A program made the position numbers and the translations under genes. 64,000 bases of DNA from Nitrospira sp. GTDB taxonomy: Bacteria; Nitrospirota; Nitrospiria; Nitrospirales; Nitrospiraceae. The stretch is from contig SWDH01000045.1 in the NCBI GenBank assembly GCA_005116945.1, forward strand, positions 73,073-137,072, read 5' to 3'. Positions 9,092 through 17,597 of the stretch are shown piece after piece; positions within the stretch are counted from its first letter, which is position 1, and every line of letters begins with the position of its first letter. The notes under the pieces were generated by a model. It made no database searches. It was not told where the DNA came from and was given only the letters and a program-made list of their open reading frames with translations.

Positions 9092-9288
9092 TAGGGAGCA
9101 GCCAAGGCTGTCCTTGACTGCGCGCATCGAACGATATACATGCTCCCTCCAGGCTTGCTTGTTTTCTCTCTGGGGATGGGGGCTGATGGATTTTCCACTG
9201 CGCGCGTCGAACGAGCACATTCCCATCGTGCGCGTTCCGCGAGCACAGAAGACCATCAGCCCCCATCCCCTCCTTTTTCAGCATCCTA
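9092..9288. repeat. Composite family B / family A end
   Basis: Contains two family B words (CTGCGCGCATCGAACG at about 9118, CTGCGCGCGTCGAACGAG at about 9199) and an inverted GGGGATGGGGGCTGATGG / CCATCAGCCCCCATCCCC pair. It finishes with the family A terminus TTTTTCAGCATCCTAC. The permease start is 11 bp further on. Confidence 0.7.
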
Positions 9289-9298
9289 CTAGGACAGC

Positions 9299-10666
9299 AT
9301 GAGCGATTCGTCAATCAGCGAGCCCAGTCTGAAATCGACTGCGCAGAAGATCGGCTGGTTTACCGCCGTCTGCGTGCTGGTGAGCAATATCATCGGGGGC
9401 GGGATCTTCACCACCACGGGATTGATGGCTCGCGATGTTGGCGACCCGATGCTGATCCTCCTCTTGTGGTTTGTCGGAGCGCTTTTTGCGCTCGGTGGTG
9501 CGATGGTCTACGGAGAGCTGGGAGCGTCCCTGCCTCACGCGGGAGGGGATTACGTCTACCTGCGAGAGGCCTATGGACCGTTGGTCGCTTTTCTCAGCGG
9601 ATGGACCTCCTTCACGATCGGCTTTGGCGCGGCAGTCGCGGCCTCCGCCATCAGTTTTTCATCCTATGCGTTGCGCGTGATCCCAATCGAAGACAAGCAG
9701 GGATGGATCGCGAAGGGCCTCTCGCTTTTCCTGTTGTGGGTTGCGACGCTGTTGCATTGTCGAGGGGTGGGAGCAGGCGGACGTATGCAATTGTTCTTAA
9801 CGACTACAAATGTCGTCGCGATTGGTGGATTGATTCTCGGCGGGTTGGCAGCGGTAGCCGGGCACTGGGACCATCTCCTCGTCAGTCCTACCGTCCAGCA
9901 GCCAACGCTCGGGGCTTCCGCCATCGCACTCGTGATTGTGACCTACTGCTATCTGGGCTGGAACGTTGCGGGCTACATCGCCGGCGATATGGTCGATCCC
10001 AAGCGGATGTTGCCGAAGATCGTCATCGGGGGCACCGCCTTCGTCGCCGTGATCTATCTGTTGCTGAATGTCGTCTATCTGTCAGCGCTGTCGATCACGG
10101 AGCTGGCCAGCGAGCCGATTATACCGGTCGCGGAGAAGACAGCCGCCGCCTTGTGGGGGCCACAGAGTGGAAAGCTGGTTGCGGCTATTCTGTGTCTCAC
10201 CATTGCGGGAGCGGTCAGCGCCATGACCTGGGCAGGGCCCCGTGTCTATTGGGCCATGGCACGCGATGGCATGATTAGCCCCTGGCTGGCTCAGCTCCAT
10301 CCCCGCACCTCAGCTCCGGCGCGCGCGATCGTGTTCCAAAGTCTCTGGGCGTCGCTGCTCATTCTGAGCGGAACCTTCGAGCAGCTCCTCGTGTACAGCG
10401 GCCTCGTGCTCTCGCTGTTTATGGCTCTGACCCTCTCTACGATCTTTCGTCTTCGTCCCACCATCACCGTGAGCCCTCATCAATATCGCGCCCCGCTCTA
10501 TCCATTTTTACCCGCAGTCCTTGTCATCGGAGCCGTCACAATGGTTATCTACAGCCTCGCTCAACGACCTATGGAGTCGTTGTACGGCGCAGCGACCGTC
10601 CTGAGTGGAATCCCGCTCTACTACTTCTGGCGTAGACGTGACACTCGTCCTCACCCTGAGCCTTAA
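9299..10666 (+). CDS. APC-superfamily amino acid permease
   Basis: A 455-residue inner-membrane secondary transporter with about twelve hydrophobic segments. The APC signature is in the first one (SNIIGGGIFTTTG, residues about 29-41), where the broken helix binds the amino acid, and in GELGASLPHAGGDYVYLREAYGPLVAFLSGW between segments 2 and 3. The closest types are LAT-like and YfnA-type permeases; the substrate cannot be read. ATG 9299 follows CTAGGACAGC, where GGA may be a weak ribosome binding site. The gene is monocistronic and sits between two repeat copies (9288 and 10734). Confidence 0.9.
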   Translation: MSDSSISEPSLKSTAQKIGWFTAVCVLVSNIIGGGIFTTTGLMARDVGDPMLILLLWFVGALFALGGAMVYGELGASLPHAGGDYVYLREAYGPLVAFLSGWTSFTIGFGAAVAASAISFSSYALRVIPIEDKQGWIAKGLSLFLLWVATLLHCRGVGAGGRMQLFLTTTNVVAIGGLILGGLAAVAGHWDHLLVSPTVQQPTLGASAIALVIVTYCYLGWNVAGYIAGDMVDPKRMLPKIVIGGTAFVAVIYLLLNVVYLSALSITELASEPIIPVAEKTAAALWGPQSGKLVAAILCLTIAGAVSAMTWAGPRVYWAMARDGMISPWLAQLHPRTSAPARAIVFQSLWASLLILSGTFEQLLVYSGLVLSLFMALTLSTIFRLRPTITVSPHQYRAPLYPFLPAVLVIGAVTMVIYSLAQRPMESLYGAATVLSGIPLYYFWRRRDTRPHPEP

Positions 10667-10733
10667 CGAGTCTCGCCAAATCTTTATCTCGCTCCCACAG
10701 TCAGCCAAGACATAGCTATCCCTGCGAAAGCAG

Positions 10734-10922
10734 CAGGCTGTTCAAAAAGGCTGTCCAGCAAGGCCGCAGCGAGTGAAGGTCCGAGGCGTACCCTCAGGGG
10801 CGCACGGTGCGACGAATAAGGAGCACCACGTCTGTGCGCGCCGCCGAGTTAGTGAGGCGGCCGGGTTCACGTTGAGGGGGAGAGCGATGTGAGAACGAAG
10901 CTGGAGGATTGTTTCAGCATCC
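10734..10922 (+). repeat. Expanded family A element, copy 7
   Basis: CAGGCTGTTCAAAAAGGCTG with the CCAGCAAGGCCGCAGCGAGTGAAG arm, then about 60 bp of extra sequence after the central GTACCCTCAGGGGCGCAC turn, then the ACGTTGAGG / GCGATGTGAGAACG arm and GTTTCAGCATCC. Confidence 0.8.
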
Positions 10923-11558
10923 GCGAGAAACAGTACGGGCGACCTTGCACTAGGTGGGAGGTCGCCCGCATCGTGGCGCTTATGACGCCATATCCCCTAT
11001 ATGGAATTGTCCCGGCCCAGCGAACACTGAGGCCCGCGCGAATGCGAAAACATTGAGCCGCTAATCGGGGGAAAACGACATCGTCCCAGGCGCTTGTGTT
11101 CCTCGTGCCAGCGTCGGGTTCTCCATGATGAGAACAGGCTCATACCTATTGGTCTTTAGTGCCGTGACGACACAGCCAGTGGAGAACCGGCTAGCACGAC
11201 CGATCAGCAGCCCGCCCTCAAGTCGGCGGGCCTGAGTGGCCAGGTGGAGTCAGGTCATCCATCGCTACCCTCCTCTCGTGAGAAAGTTTGCGGGGAACCC
11301 GTTAACAGTCACGCGGCCTGTCCCGTTCCCCTCATCGAGTGAATGAATGGGCCGTAGATTTCTCTTACGCCCATTAGAAAAGTGTGTCAATGGGGAAAAT
11401 AATTTCTGTGACGATGACGCCTCGGCATAAAACATACCAGCCACTCTCACGAGTCGGTGCGTCGGAGAAGGCAGCAGCAGGGCTATTTTCCCCGTTGACA
11501 TCAAATTGGCTCTGGGCAATAATCCGCCCTCTTCACCTTGTTCCCCTGTGGAATCTTC
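10923..11558. other. Long intergenic region before the Fis-type gene
   Basis: No convincing gene in about 600 bp. A perfect 10-bp stem, CGGGCGACCT (10936-10945) with AGGTCGCCCG (10959-10968), may terminate the permease transcript although no T-run follows. A minus-strand 84-residue ORF at 11265-11519 has no recognisable motif and I do not call it. The region probably holds the leader of the Fis-type gene. Confidence 0.4.
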
Positions 11559-12149
11559 ATGTCGCCTACGTCATCCGTGTTCAGCATTCTGTTGCTCAGT
11601 GGTGATCCGGACCTCCAGAGCCAGTTCAAGCACACACTCAAGGACGCGTCTATGACGTTCGCGAAATACGGGGCGACGTTGCCCAAGGACGTGACGAGCC
11701 GCGCATTTGATGCGGTCATCATCGAATCGAAGTCAGGCTCATCTGCTGGAGGCACCCCCATACCAGCTCACGTCGATCTCACACAGACCGTGGCCATTAT
11801 CGGTTCTCGGGCGGTACTGAAACGCGCGTCCAAGTTTCTGCAAGTGATGGCTCGGCAGAAGGCTGCGGAAGTGAACGGACACGAAGCCCTCTCTCTTGAG
11901 GACTATCTCGAATGGAAGATGGGGGATTTTGTAAAAGGAATGCGAAACGGTTCAGGACGGAACCTGCACCCCATGTTGATCAGCGCTATTGAACGTCCCT
12001 TAATCGCCAAAGCGCTTCAGGAAACGAACGGTAATCAGATTCAGGCGGCAGAACTCCTGGGGTTGAATCGCAATACTCTGAGGAAGAAGATCCATGACCT
12101 GCACATTCCCATGAAACGGAATCGGACTGCGAAGACCCGGGAGAGGTGA
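11559..12149 (+). CDS. Fis-family helix-turn-helix protein
   Basis: A 196-residue protein ending in a Fis/NtrC-type DNA-binding domain (about 145-190): ALQETNGNQIQAAELLGLNRNTLRKKIHDL is the textbook HTH_8 pattern. The N-terminal 80 residues (FSILLLSGDPDLQSQFKHTL and FDAVIIESK) look like a degenerate response-regulator receiver fold without a clear phospho-acceptor Asp, and no AAA+ domain lies between. It is therefore more a receiver-like/Fis fusion than a sigma-54 activator. ATG 11559 is favoured; a TTG at 11538 adds seven residues. It is followed by HU, another nucleoid-type DNA-binding protein, about 110 bp downstream on the same strand. Confidence 0.75.
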   Translation: MSPTSSVFSILLLSGDPDLQSQFKHTLKDASMTFAKYGATLPKDVTSRAFDAVIIESKSGSSAGGTPIPAHVDLTQTVAIIGSRAVLKRASKFLQVMARQKAAEVNGHEALSLEDYLEWKMGDFVKGMRNGSGRNLHPMLISAIERPLIAKALQETNGNQIQAAELLGLNRNTLRKKIHDLHIPMKRNRTAKTRER

Positions 12150-12257
12150 GGCGTCTGTGCCTGCCGAAGAAGGCCGGGTGTATGTCGATGTGGTCGTAGC
12201 ACACGTTGGTGGCAAGGAGTCATATAGTTAGTTCAACTCAACCTGAGGAGGGACACG

Positions 12258-12530
12258 ATGACGAAAGAAGAGCTGATTGCAAAGATGGCATCGTCCGCGG
12301 GGATTACGAAGGTCGCAGCGGGCACTGCGTTACAGGCCTTCACTGGAGCAGTGACCACGTCTCTGAAAAAGGGACAGCGCGTGTCACTGGTGAATTTTGG
12401 AACCTTTACGGTTGCCAAGCGGAAGGCCCGTCTCGGACGCAATCCAAGAACCGGCGAATCGCTTCGGATTCCTGCGGCCAAAGTCCCGAAGTTTTCGGCA
12501 GGGAAAAACTTGAAGTCAGCCGTTCGGTAA
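12258..12530 (+). CDS. hup: HU-family DNA-binding protein
   Basis: A 90-residue histone-like nucleoid protein that bends and compacts DNA as a dimer. The family fold is complete: the helical N-terminus MTKEELIAKMA, the core VSLVNFGTFTVAKRKARLGRNP with the DNA-binding arm RNPRTGESLRIPA (residues about 61-73), and the C-terminal PKFSAGKNLKSAV. Start ATG 12258 lies seven bases after GAGGAGGG. A strong intrinsic terminator follows at 12572, so it is likely monocistronic or the last gene after the Fis-type regulator. Confidence 0.96.
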   Translation: MTKEELIAKMASSAGITKVAAGTALQAFTGAVTTSLKKGQRVSLVNFGTFTVAKRKARLGRNPRTGESLRIPAAKVPKFSAGKNLKSAVR

Positions 12531-12571
12531 CGTAGCACGATTGCCAGATCACGCATGTGGCAACTACAGAT

Positions 12572-12615
12572 GAAGAGGGCATACTCCATCTCCGGGGTAT
12601 GTCCTCTTCTTTTTC
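12572..12615 (+). terminator. Intrinsic terminator of the HU gene
   Basis: GAAGAGG-G-CATAC pairs with GTATG-T-CCTCTTC across a short loop, with a single mismatch, and is followed at once by TTTTTCG. It lies 42 bp after the HU stop. Confidence 0.85.
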
Positions 12616-12686
12616 GTTTCAGTATGACAAGGCCTTGACCGGTGCGGTATCATGAGCATCTGTTAAGGGCGTAGCTCGTGACATGT

Positions 12687-12717
12687 GACGCGTCTCTCGC
12701 AGGAAGAAAGACGCGTC
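12687..12717. promoter_or_regulatory. Paired GACGCGTC palindromes upstream of ssrA
   Basis: Two copies of the self-complementary octamer GACGCGTC (12687-12694 and 12710-12717), 15 bp apart, could pair with each other as a hairpin or form two half-sites for a regulator. They lie 45-75 bp before the tmRNA 5' end, where promoter control would be expected. No clear -10/-35 pair is seen. Confidence 0.3.
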
Positions 12718-12761
12718 AGTATGCGTGCCACGGATAACGAGTGATCAATCACACACTGAAA

Positions 12762-13111
12762 GGGGGCGACCGGAATCGACGGGGATACTAACGTCAGCGG
12801 TGCATGTCGAGCTCTCGGGGTCTCGTAAATCCTCCGGGAAAATGTAACTGCCAATCAAGAACTGGCACTCGCAGCTTAATTAACTGCGACGTTCCTCCAC
12901 CTGAGGCCCGCGGGGGTGGTCGGAGCGCGATACAGCGGGCTGGTCCAAGGCTGGTGCTCAGCGGCTGAGGACGAGACAATACTGGGCTAGTGGCCAGTCT
13001 AAGCTAGCCGGTGGGCGTGGGTGGCTGCGAAACTAAAACGATCGGCTACACATGTAGATCCGTTGTGCGGAAGGTCTTCGGACCCGGGTTCAACTCCCGG
13101 CGCCTCCACCA
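12762..13111 (+). ncRNA. ssrA: Transfer-messenger RNA (tmRNA)
   Basis: A complete one-piece tmRNA of about 350 nt that rescues stalled ribosomes together with SmpB. The 5' end GGGGGCGACCGGAATCGACG and the 3' end CGGGTTCAACTCCCGGCGCCTCCACCA are the paired halves of the tRNA-like domain, with GGGGGCG matching CGCCTCC and an encoded CCA. The resume codon GCC at 12850 starts the tag reading frame A-N-Q-E-L-A-L-A-A followed by TAA TTAA at 12877, so degraded products would carry AANQELALAA. Pseudoknot segments fill the middle. The ORFs that cross this interval are shadows. Confidence 0.97.
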
Positions 13112-13120
13112 GTCGACTTG

Positions 13121-13151
13121 CGGGGAACGGGACATGTTCATCCGTTCCCCG
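13121..13151 (+). terminator. Hairpin after ssrA
   Basis: A perfect 10-bp stem, CGGGGAACGG (13121-13130) and CCGTTCCCCG (13142-13151), begins ten bases after the tmRNA CCA end. The following GCTCGTTCCT is only weakly T-rich, so it may be a processing or termination hairpin. Confidence 0.55.
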
Positions 13152-13340
13152 CTCGTTCCTATGTGTTCGGTCTATTCCCGTCTCTCATCTCTTGAGCCCA
13201 ATGAGGCCGTACTAAGGCTTAGGCTTTCATCGTCCCACCTCCCACTAGATTTGTCGCTCTCTTTTTCGGTACGCTGATGGGGCTGGCCTGCGTCGTAGGA
13301 GACGCACTCTGCTACGCGTTGATTCTGGAGTAATCGGTAT

Positions 13341-14333
13341 ATGTGGGCTCGATGGATTGCGTTCATGGTAGTGATCGGTCTGTTGCTGTTGGAATGTTCC
13401 ATGGGCCACGTTCGAGCCATGGCCAATGAGCCTTCCTCGCCCACAGTAGAGCCAGCACCCGTCAAGCCTGAATCTAAGCCTGAGTCGGCTCCTGCGAAGC
13501 CGGAGTCTGCGTCAGTCAAGCCTCGAGCAACAGGAAGAGACCCCAAGTCTGCGGAAAAAACGCGATCGTCAGCAAACGGGAACTCGACTACGAAGGCACC
13601 GGCCCTGCTCCATCCCCCGGCCACGTTGATAGGAAAGGATGGGGCTCCGATGGTACTCGTGCCCGCCGGGGAGTTTACGATGGGGAGTGCGCAGGGCGAT
13701 GACGATGAGCAGCCTGTTCATCGTGTTTTCCTCGACAGTTTTTATCTGGATACGTTCGAAGTGACGAATGGGCGGTTTGCCAAGTTTGTCGAGGCGATTC
13801 AGAGCGAGCCGCCGTGGGGTTTTGCAGACCAAGAGACGCCGGTCGTTCATGCGGAACGGCCGGTACGTTGGGTGAATTGGCTGGAGGCGACAGGTTATTG
13901 TCTGTGGGCAGGGAAACGGTTACCGACTGAGGCTGAATGGGAGAAGGCGGCACGAGGAACGGATGGCCGGGTCTATCCGTGGGGCAATGAGCCTCCGACA
14001 CCGACGCAGGCGGTCTTTGGGTTGAAAGAAGGGACTGAGACGGTCTCACCGATCGGTAATCGGGACCCGGGGCGGAGCCCCTACGGCATCCATGACTTGG
14101 CCGGTAATCTCTACGAATGGGTCGCTGACTGGTACGACGAAACCATCTATACACCCAACCCCGCCATCGATCCACGAGGCCCGGCTGAGGGTACCGTGAA
14201 GGTTCAACGAGGCGGATCGTATCTCAATAATCCTTACCGGCTCCGTGCCTCGTTTCGCACGAAAAGCGATCCGACCGAGCATGCGCCAAACGTCGGGTTT
14301 CGTTGTGCCCAAGATGTGCCGACCTTGCCGTAG
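13341..14333 (+). CDS. Exported SUMF1-domain protein
   Basis: 330 residues: an N-terminal signal peptide (WIAFMVVIGLLLLECSMG), a Pro/Lys/Ser-rich linker (about 30-95) with repeated KPES words, and a SUMF1/formylglycine-enzyme-like domain (about 105-328) starting GAPMVLVPAGEFTMGS and ending VGFRCAQDVP. The domain has the fold signatures EAEWEKAARGTDGRVYPWG and GNLYEWVADWYD, but the catalytic Cys pair of true formylglycine-generating enzymes is absent, so it more likely binds ligand or protein in the periplasm. It is a close paralogue of the SUMF1 halves of the broken gene at 5.6-8.2 kb and shows what an intact EAEWEKAARG segment looks like. Start ATG 13341. Confidence 0.87.
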   Translation: MWARWIAFMVVIGLLLLECSMGHVRAMANEPSSPTVEPAPVKPESKPESAPAKPESASVKPRATGRDPKSAEKTRSSANGNSTTKAPALLHPPATLIGKDGAPMVLVPAGEFTMGSAQGDDDEQPVHRVFLDSFYLDTFEVTNGRFAKFVEAIQSEPPWGFADQETPVVHAERPVRWVNWLEATGYCLWAGKRLPTEAEWEKAARGTDGRVYPWGNEPPTPTQAVFGLKEGTETVSPIGNRDPGRSPYGIHDLAGNLYEWVADWYDETIYTPNPAIDPRGPAEGTVKVQRGGSYLNNPYRLRASFRTKSDPTEHAPNVGFRCAQDVPTLP

Positions 14334-14522
14334 CCCGCATTATTCACGAAGGCTTCTCCTGCAACCGTCGATACACCGCTACGACAGGCCTGGCGGCGGG
14401 TGGGCTCGCCGCGCAGTCGATCAACATACTGCTCACGTATGCTTCCCTCCCTCGCGGCTCCGCGCGCCCGTCTCGCGTGGCGTCTCGGCGGTTTCGTTAC
14501 GAAGCCTTGTGAATCATGCGGG
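14334..14522. repeat. Family C palindromic element
   Basis: About 190 bp with near-perfect inverted ends: CCCGCATTATTCACGAAGGC at the left and GCCTTGTGAATCATGCGGG at the right. The interior holds GTCGATCAACATACTGCTCACG and GC-rich stretches. The left end starts one base after the SUMF1 gene stop codon and the right end precedes the aquaporin stop (14536), again a repeat filling a whole intergenic gap. Confidence 0.75.
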
Positions 14523-14535
14523 TTAGGCCCAGCGG

Positions 14536-15261
14536 CTACCGGGCCGACTTGCTCGCGCGTGTCGGGGGAGGGCTCGCCGGCTGACCGGCCAGGACGGGAT
14601 AGACCAGGCCGGCGAGCGCGCCGCCCAGGATCGGGGCCACCCAGAACAGCCAGAGTTGTTGCAGGGCCCAGCCATCGGCAAAGACGGCGGTGGCGGTGCT
14701 GCGCGCCGGGTTCAGCGAGAGATTGGTCACCGGGATGCCCGCCCAATTGATCAGCGCCACCGCGAGCCCGATGGCCAAGGGGGCAAAGCCCTGGGGGGCG
14801 CGGCTGTCCGTCGTGCCCAGAATAATCAGGAGGAAAAAAAAGGCAAAGATGGTTTCGGAGCAGAAGCCGGCGACCAGTGAATAGCCTGCTGGGGAATGGT
14901 CGCCATAGCCGTTGGAGGCAAATCCGCCGGGGACGAACCCAGCCCGCCCGGTGGCGATGAGATAGAGTACGCCGGCCCCTAGAATCCCCCCGAGCACTTG
15001 CGCCGCGATGTAGCCCGGCACCTCATGGGCCGGGAACCGCTTGCTGAGCAGGAGGCCCACGGTGACGGCGGGGTTGATATGGCAGCCGGAGATATGGCCC
15101 AGCGCGTAGACCATCGTGACCACGGCGACCCCGAAGGCGAAGGCGATGCCGACGATGCCGATGCCGAGTCCCGGCAGGCCGGCGCTCAGCAGCGCGCTCC
15201 CGCAGCCGGCGAAGACCAAAAAGAAGGTGCCGAGTGCTTCGGCGGCTAGGCGTCGTCCCAT
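14536..15261 (-). CDS. aqpZ: Aquaporin Z (MIP family)
   Basis: A 241-residue major intrinsic protein, an inner-membrane water channel. Both pore NPA boxes are intact (GCHINPAVTVG about residue 62 and LSLNPARSTATAVF about 183), with six hydrophobic segments and the AqpZ-type opening MGRRLAAEALGTFFLVFAGCGSA. The residues around the second NPA end in Arg, as in water-selective channels. The reading frame is visibly more GC-rich than its neighbours and the gene is isolated, next to a family C repeat, so recent acquisition is possible. It is transcribed towards the SUMF1 gene. Confidence 0.94.
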   Translation of the reverse strand: MGRRLAAEALGTFFLVFAGCGSALLSAGLPGLGIGIVGIAFAFGVAVVTMVYALGHISGCHINPAVTVGLLLSKRFPAHEVPGYIAAQVLGGILGAGVLYLIATGRAGFVPGGFASNGYGDHSPAGYSLVAGFCSETIFAFFFLLIILGTTDSRAPQGFAPLAIGLAVALINWAGIPVTNLSLNPARSTATAVFADGWALQQLWLFWVAPILGGALAGLVYPVLAGQPASPPPTRASKSAR

Positions 15262-15380
15262 GGTGTGCCCGCTCCTCGTGAATCCCAGTCCGCACTATGC
15301 CGGGGGCCGCGCCAAAGTGCAAGCGGCGGCAGGGCGGCGGGGTGCCGTATCGTTGGCCGCTAGCACCAGATCGATCAGGG

Positions 15381-16982
15381 TTATTCAGGTTTCACAGGCG
15401 GCTGGAGCGGAGCGGATGGGTCTGCGATATTCGGAAGAGGGCGGGGAGTTCCATTCTGATTTTCAAGTTTTTCTATGACCTCTTGCTTGAGCTTCGTGGG
15501 TTCCTCAATCCGATTTTCGCGCTGCAGGGTCCCCAGTTCTGTGGATTTTTGGGCATTCAACCTGACCATATCGGCCTCATCCCGGACCAGGGTTGGGGTC
15601 AGGAACACGAGCAGGTTGAGTTTCTCGACCTGTTGGCTTTGGAATTTGAACAGCCAACCTAAGAATGGAATATCGCCCAAGAGCGGAACCTTTCGCTCGT
15701 TGATGGTGATGTTATCTCGTACAAGCCCACCGATGACGATCGTCTGTTGATCTTTTGCGATGGTGGTCGTTTCCATCGATCGTTTGGTCGTAGTGGGCCC
15801 GACCGGGATGCTGGAGTTGCCGCTCCCGATGGTCTGTGCGACATTCTCCGCGATCGCCGTCAGCTCTTGCTTAATTTCTAATCGAATCAGGTCGTTTTCC
15901 ATCACTTGAGGAGTGATTTCCAGCGTGACCCCGACGTCTTTTCGCTCGATTGTGACGAGGGTACCACCCGTGATTCCCTGAGCTTGACCTGTGGGGAAAG
16001 GACGATTTTCACCCACGACGATTTTAGCCTTTTGGTTATCTGCGGCAAGTACTTGAGGTGTCGAGAGGACATTCGTGTCCGTCAGGTTCAGCAACAATTG
16101 TAGGAAGGCGCGCACGTTGACGGTGTTGAGGGCTGCCAGCGCTCCTCCCGTTGCAGCGCCCCCAGCCGCCCCCGTAACGGCCTGCGCGATCGTGGACAAA
16201 GCTCCAGGGTCGGAGTTGAATCCAGCAAGACCTTGCAGCGAGCCATTCTTGCCTAAAGCTAAGGCCTGAATGGGGTCACTCCCGATCGATTTGAGCCGAT
16301 CGACCTGTACCTCCATGATGACGGCTTCCACAAAGACCTGATTCCGGCGTGTATCGAGGTCCCGCATGACGGCCAGCAATTTGGTGTAGGCGCCTTTTGT
16401 CGAACTGATGACGATCGAGTTCGTTGCCTTGTCCGCAAAGACCTGGACGGGGGCTTCGAACTCGCTCAAGGGCCTAAATAGTGGCCTGGTGCCCGGTGTT
16501 GCCTGTACCACGGTTTGAGATCGTGCGACGAGATTGGTCAGGATGGCGGCAAGATCAGTCGCATTGGCGTTTTTAAGTTTATAGACGTACGCCCCTCGTT
16601 CAGGAGGAAGTTCGCCCATCGCGACGATTTGATGAACATTCCCCTTCGCGATGACAGCCAGACGACTGACTTCGAGCGCCGCCACGAACATACTGTAGGC
16701 TTGGTCGGGGGTGACCTTGGTCGGGGAATATACGCTAATTTTCCCTCCGGCCTTTTTGACCACTTCGTCCAAGACGAAATTCTTACCGGTTAATTCGCTG
16801 ATGAAGCGAACAAACACAGAGAGTTCGACATCATTGAAGTCGAGAGAGACGCGTCCGGAGTTATTTCCTCCGGATTCAGCCCGCAGAGTGGGAGGAATCA
16901 GCCATCCGCTCAGCGCTGCCAGTAGACAAATAAGCGAGGCATGCCTGATCCATCGTGATTGTCCGAACAAGAAAAAATTCAT
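15381..16982 (-). CDS. Secretin, GspD/PilQ-type outer membrane channel
   Basis: A 533-residue secretin, the outer-membrane ring of type II secretion or type IV pilus systems. It has a signal peptide (SLICLLAALSGWLIPPTLRAES), an N0-like domain (SLDFNDVELSVFVRFISELTG), N1-type repeats, and a secretin domain from about 215, with ending motif VPLLGDIPFLGWLFK and LLVFLTPTLV. The tail is Pro-rich. I start at ATG 16982, preceded by AGGAATC; the frame remains open to 17090 but an upstream start would add residues before the signal. No gspC, E, F or pilus gene adjoins it; it is divergent from the large TPR protein across a 615-bp gap. Confidence 0.88.
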   Translation of the reverse strand: MNFFLFGQSRWIRHASLICLLAALSGWLIPPTLRAESGGNNSGRVSLDFNDVELSVFVRFISELTGKNFVLDEVVKKAGGKISVYSPTKVTPDQAYSMFVAALEVSRLAVIAKGNVHQIVAMGELPPERGAYVYKLKNANATDLAAILTNLVARSQTVVQATPGTRPLFRPLSEFEAPVQVFADKATNSIVISSTKGAYTKLLAVMRDLDTRRNQVFVEAVIMEVQVDRLKSIGSDPIQALALGKNGSLQGLAGFNSDPGALSTIAQAVTGAAGGAATGGALAALNTVNVRAFLQLLLNLTDTNVLSTPQVLAADNQKAKIVVGENRPFPTGQAQGITGGTLVTIERKDVGVTLEITPQVMENDLIRLEIKQELTAIAENVAQTIGSGNSSIPVGPTTTKRSMETTTIAKDQQTIVIGGLVRDNITINERKVPLLGDIPFLGWLFKFQSQQVEKLNLLVFLTPTLVRDEADMVRLNAQKSTELGTLQRENRIEEPTKLKQEVIEKLENQNGTPRPLPNIADPSAPLQPPVKPE

Positions 16983-17597
16983 GATTCCTATAACAGGTAC
17001 GTGGAGAGGCCGATCATCCCGCGGAACCGACCGAGCATGAAGATAGGGAATAGGAAACGGTACCATAAGGCTCGTCATTGACACAACCAACTAATGTATC
17101 TGTTGCATGAGAGTTGCTTCAGCGACCTCGATCAGACGGTCGGATCTGCGGCTTGATGGCTCGACATTTTGTGTGAATATCTCCTCCTTTCCAAGACGGA
17201 CAAGCTATGGAAGCGCTGTTGTGCAGGAATACAGCCAGCTTAACGCCCCTCCTGCCTGACGAACACTGGTCCGTGCCGTTCGGACTTCCATACAGGAAGG
17301 ACCGGTCCCTGTGCTTGTGTTTGCCCGTCATCGCTTCACAATATGCTCTCTCGCGTCGATTCTTTACAGGCTTGTCCATTTTTGAAAATGAGCGAATGCT
17401 AAGAAGAAAAATGTGATAAACCCCTTAATAATCAATGAAGTTCGAAATTCACACGAAGACCATAGCGGCACTAGGATTGCCTCCCTCACCTCAGTGTGCC
17501 CATCTCAAGCTCTACGAGATCGAACAGACTCGAAATCTGCTGCAAGTTGGCCATGGGAAACACTTCGCATCTTTCTATGATCTGCTAAGGTTATAAC
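16983..17597. other. Divergent intergenic region, secretin / TPR protein
   Basis: About 600 bp without a convincing gene between two divergent starts; it must carry both promoters. It contains a GGACCGGTCC palindrome (17299-17308) and an imperfect hairpin with CGGACTTCC (17281-17289) facing GGAAGGACCG. The 170 bp before the TPR gene are AT-rich. A well-formed promoter pair cannot be picked with confidence. Confidence 0.35.

Noticed and set aside
8893-9314. Minus-strand ORFs of 117 and 75 residues upstream of the permease
   Set aside because: They are encoded largely by the family B/A repeat and recur wherever that repeat recurs (for example 39439-39762), so they reflect repeat DNA rather than genes.
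9466-10278. 270-residue plus-strand ORF inside the APC permease
   Set aside because: Out-of-frame shadow with Arg/Gly-rich composition; the permease frame has clear motifs throughout.
11265-11519. Minus-strand 84-residue ORF before the Fis-type gene
   Set aside because: No ribosome binding site, no motif, and it opposes the regulator's leader region.
13011-13277. 88-residue ORF crossing the tmRNA 3' end
   Set aside because: Lies in the tRNA-like domain of ssrA; translation has no protein-like character.
13341-14333. True formylglycine-generating enzyme
   Set aside because: The conserved catalytic Cys pair is absent (the end reads GFRCAQD with one Cys) and no sulfatase is nearby, so only SUMF1-domain is claimed.
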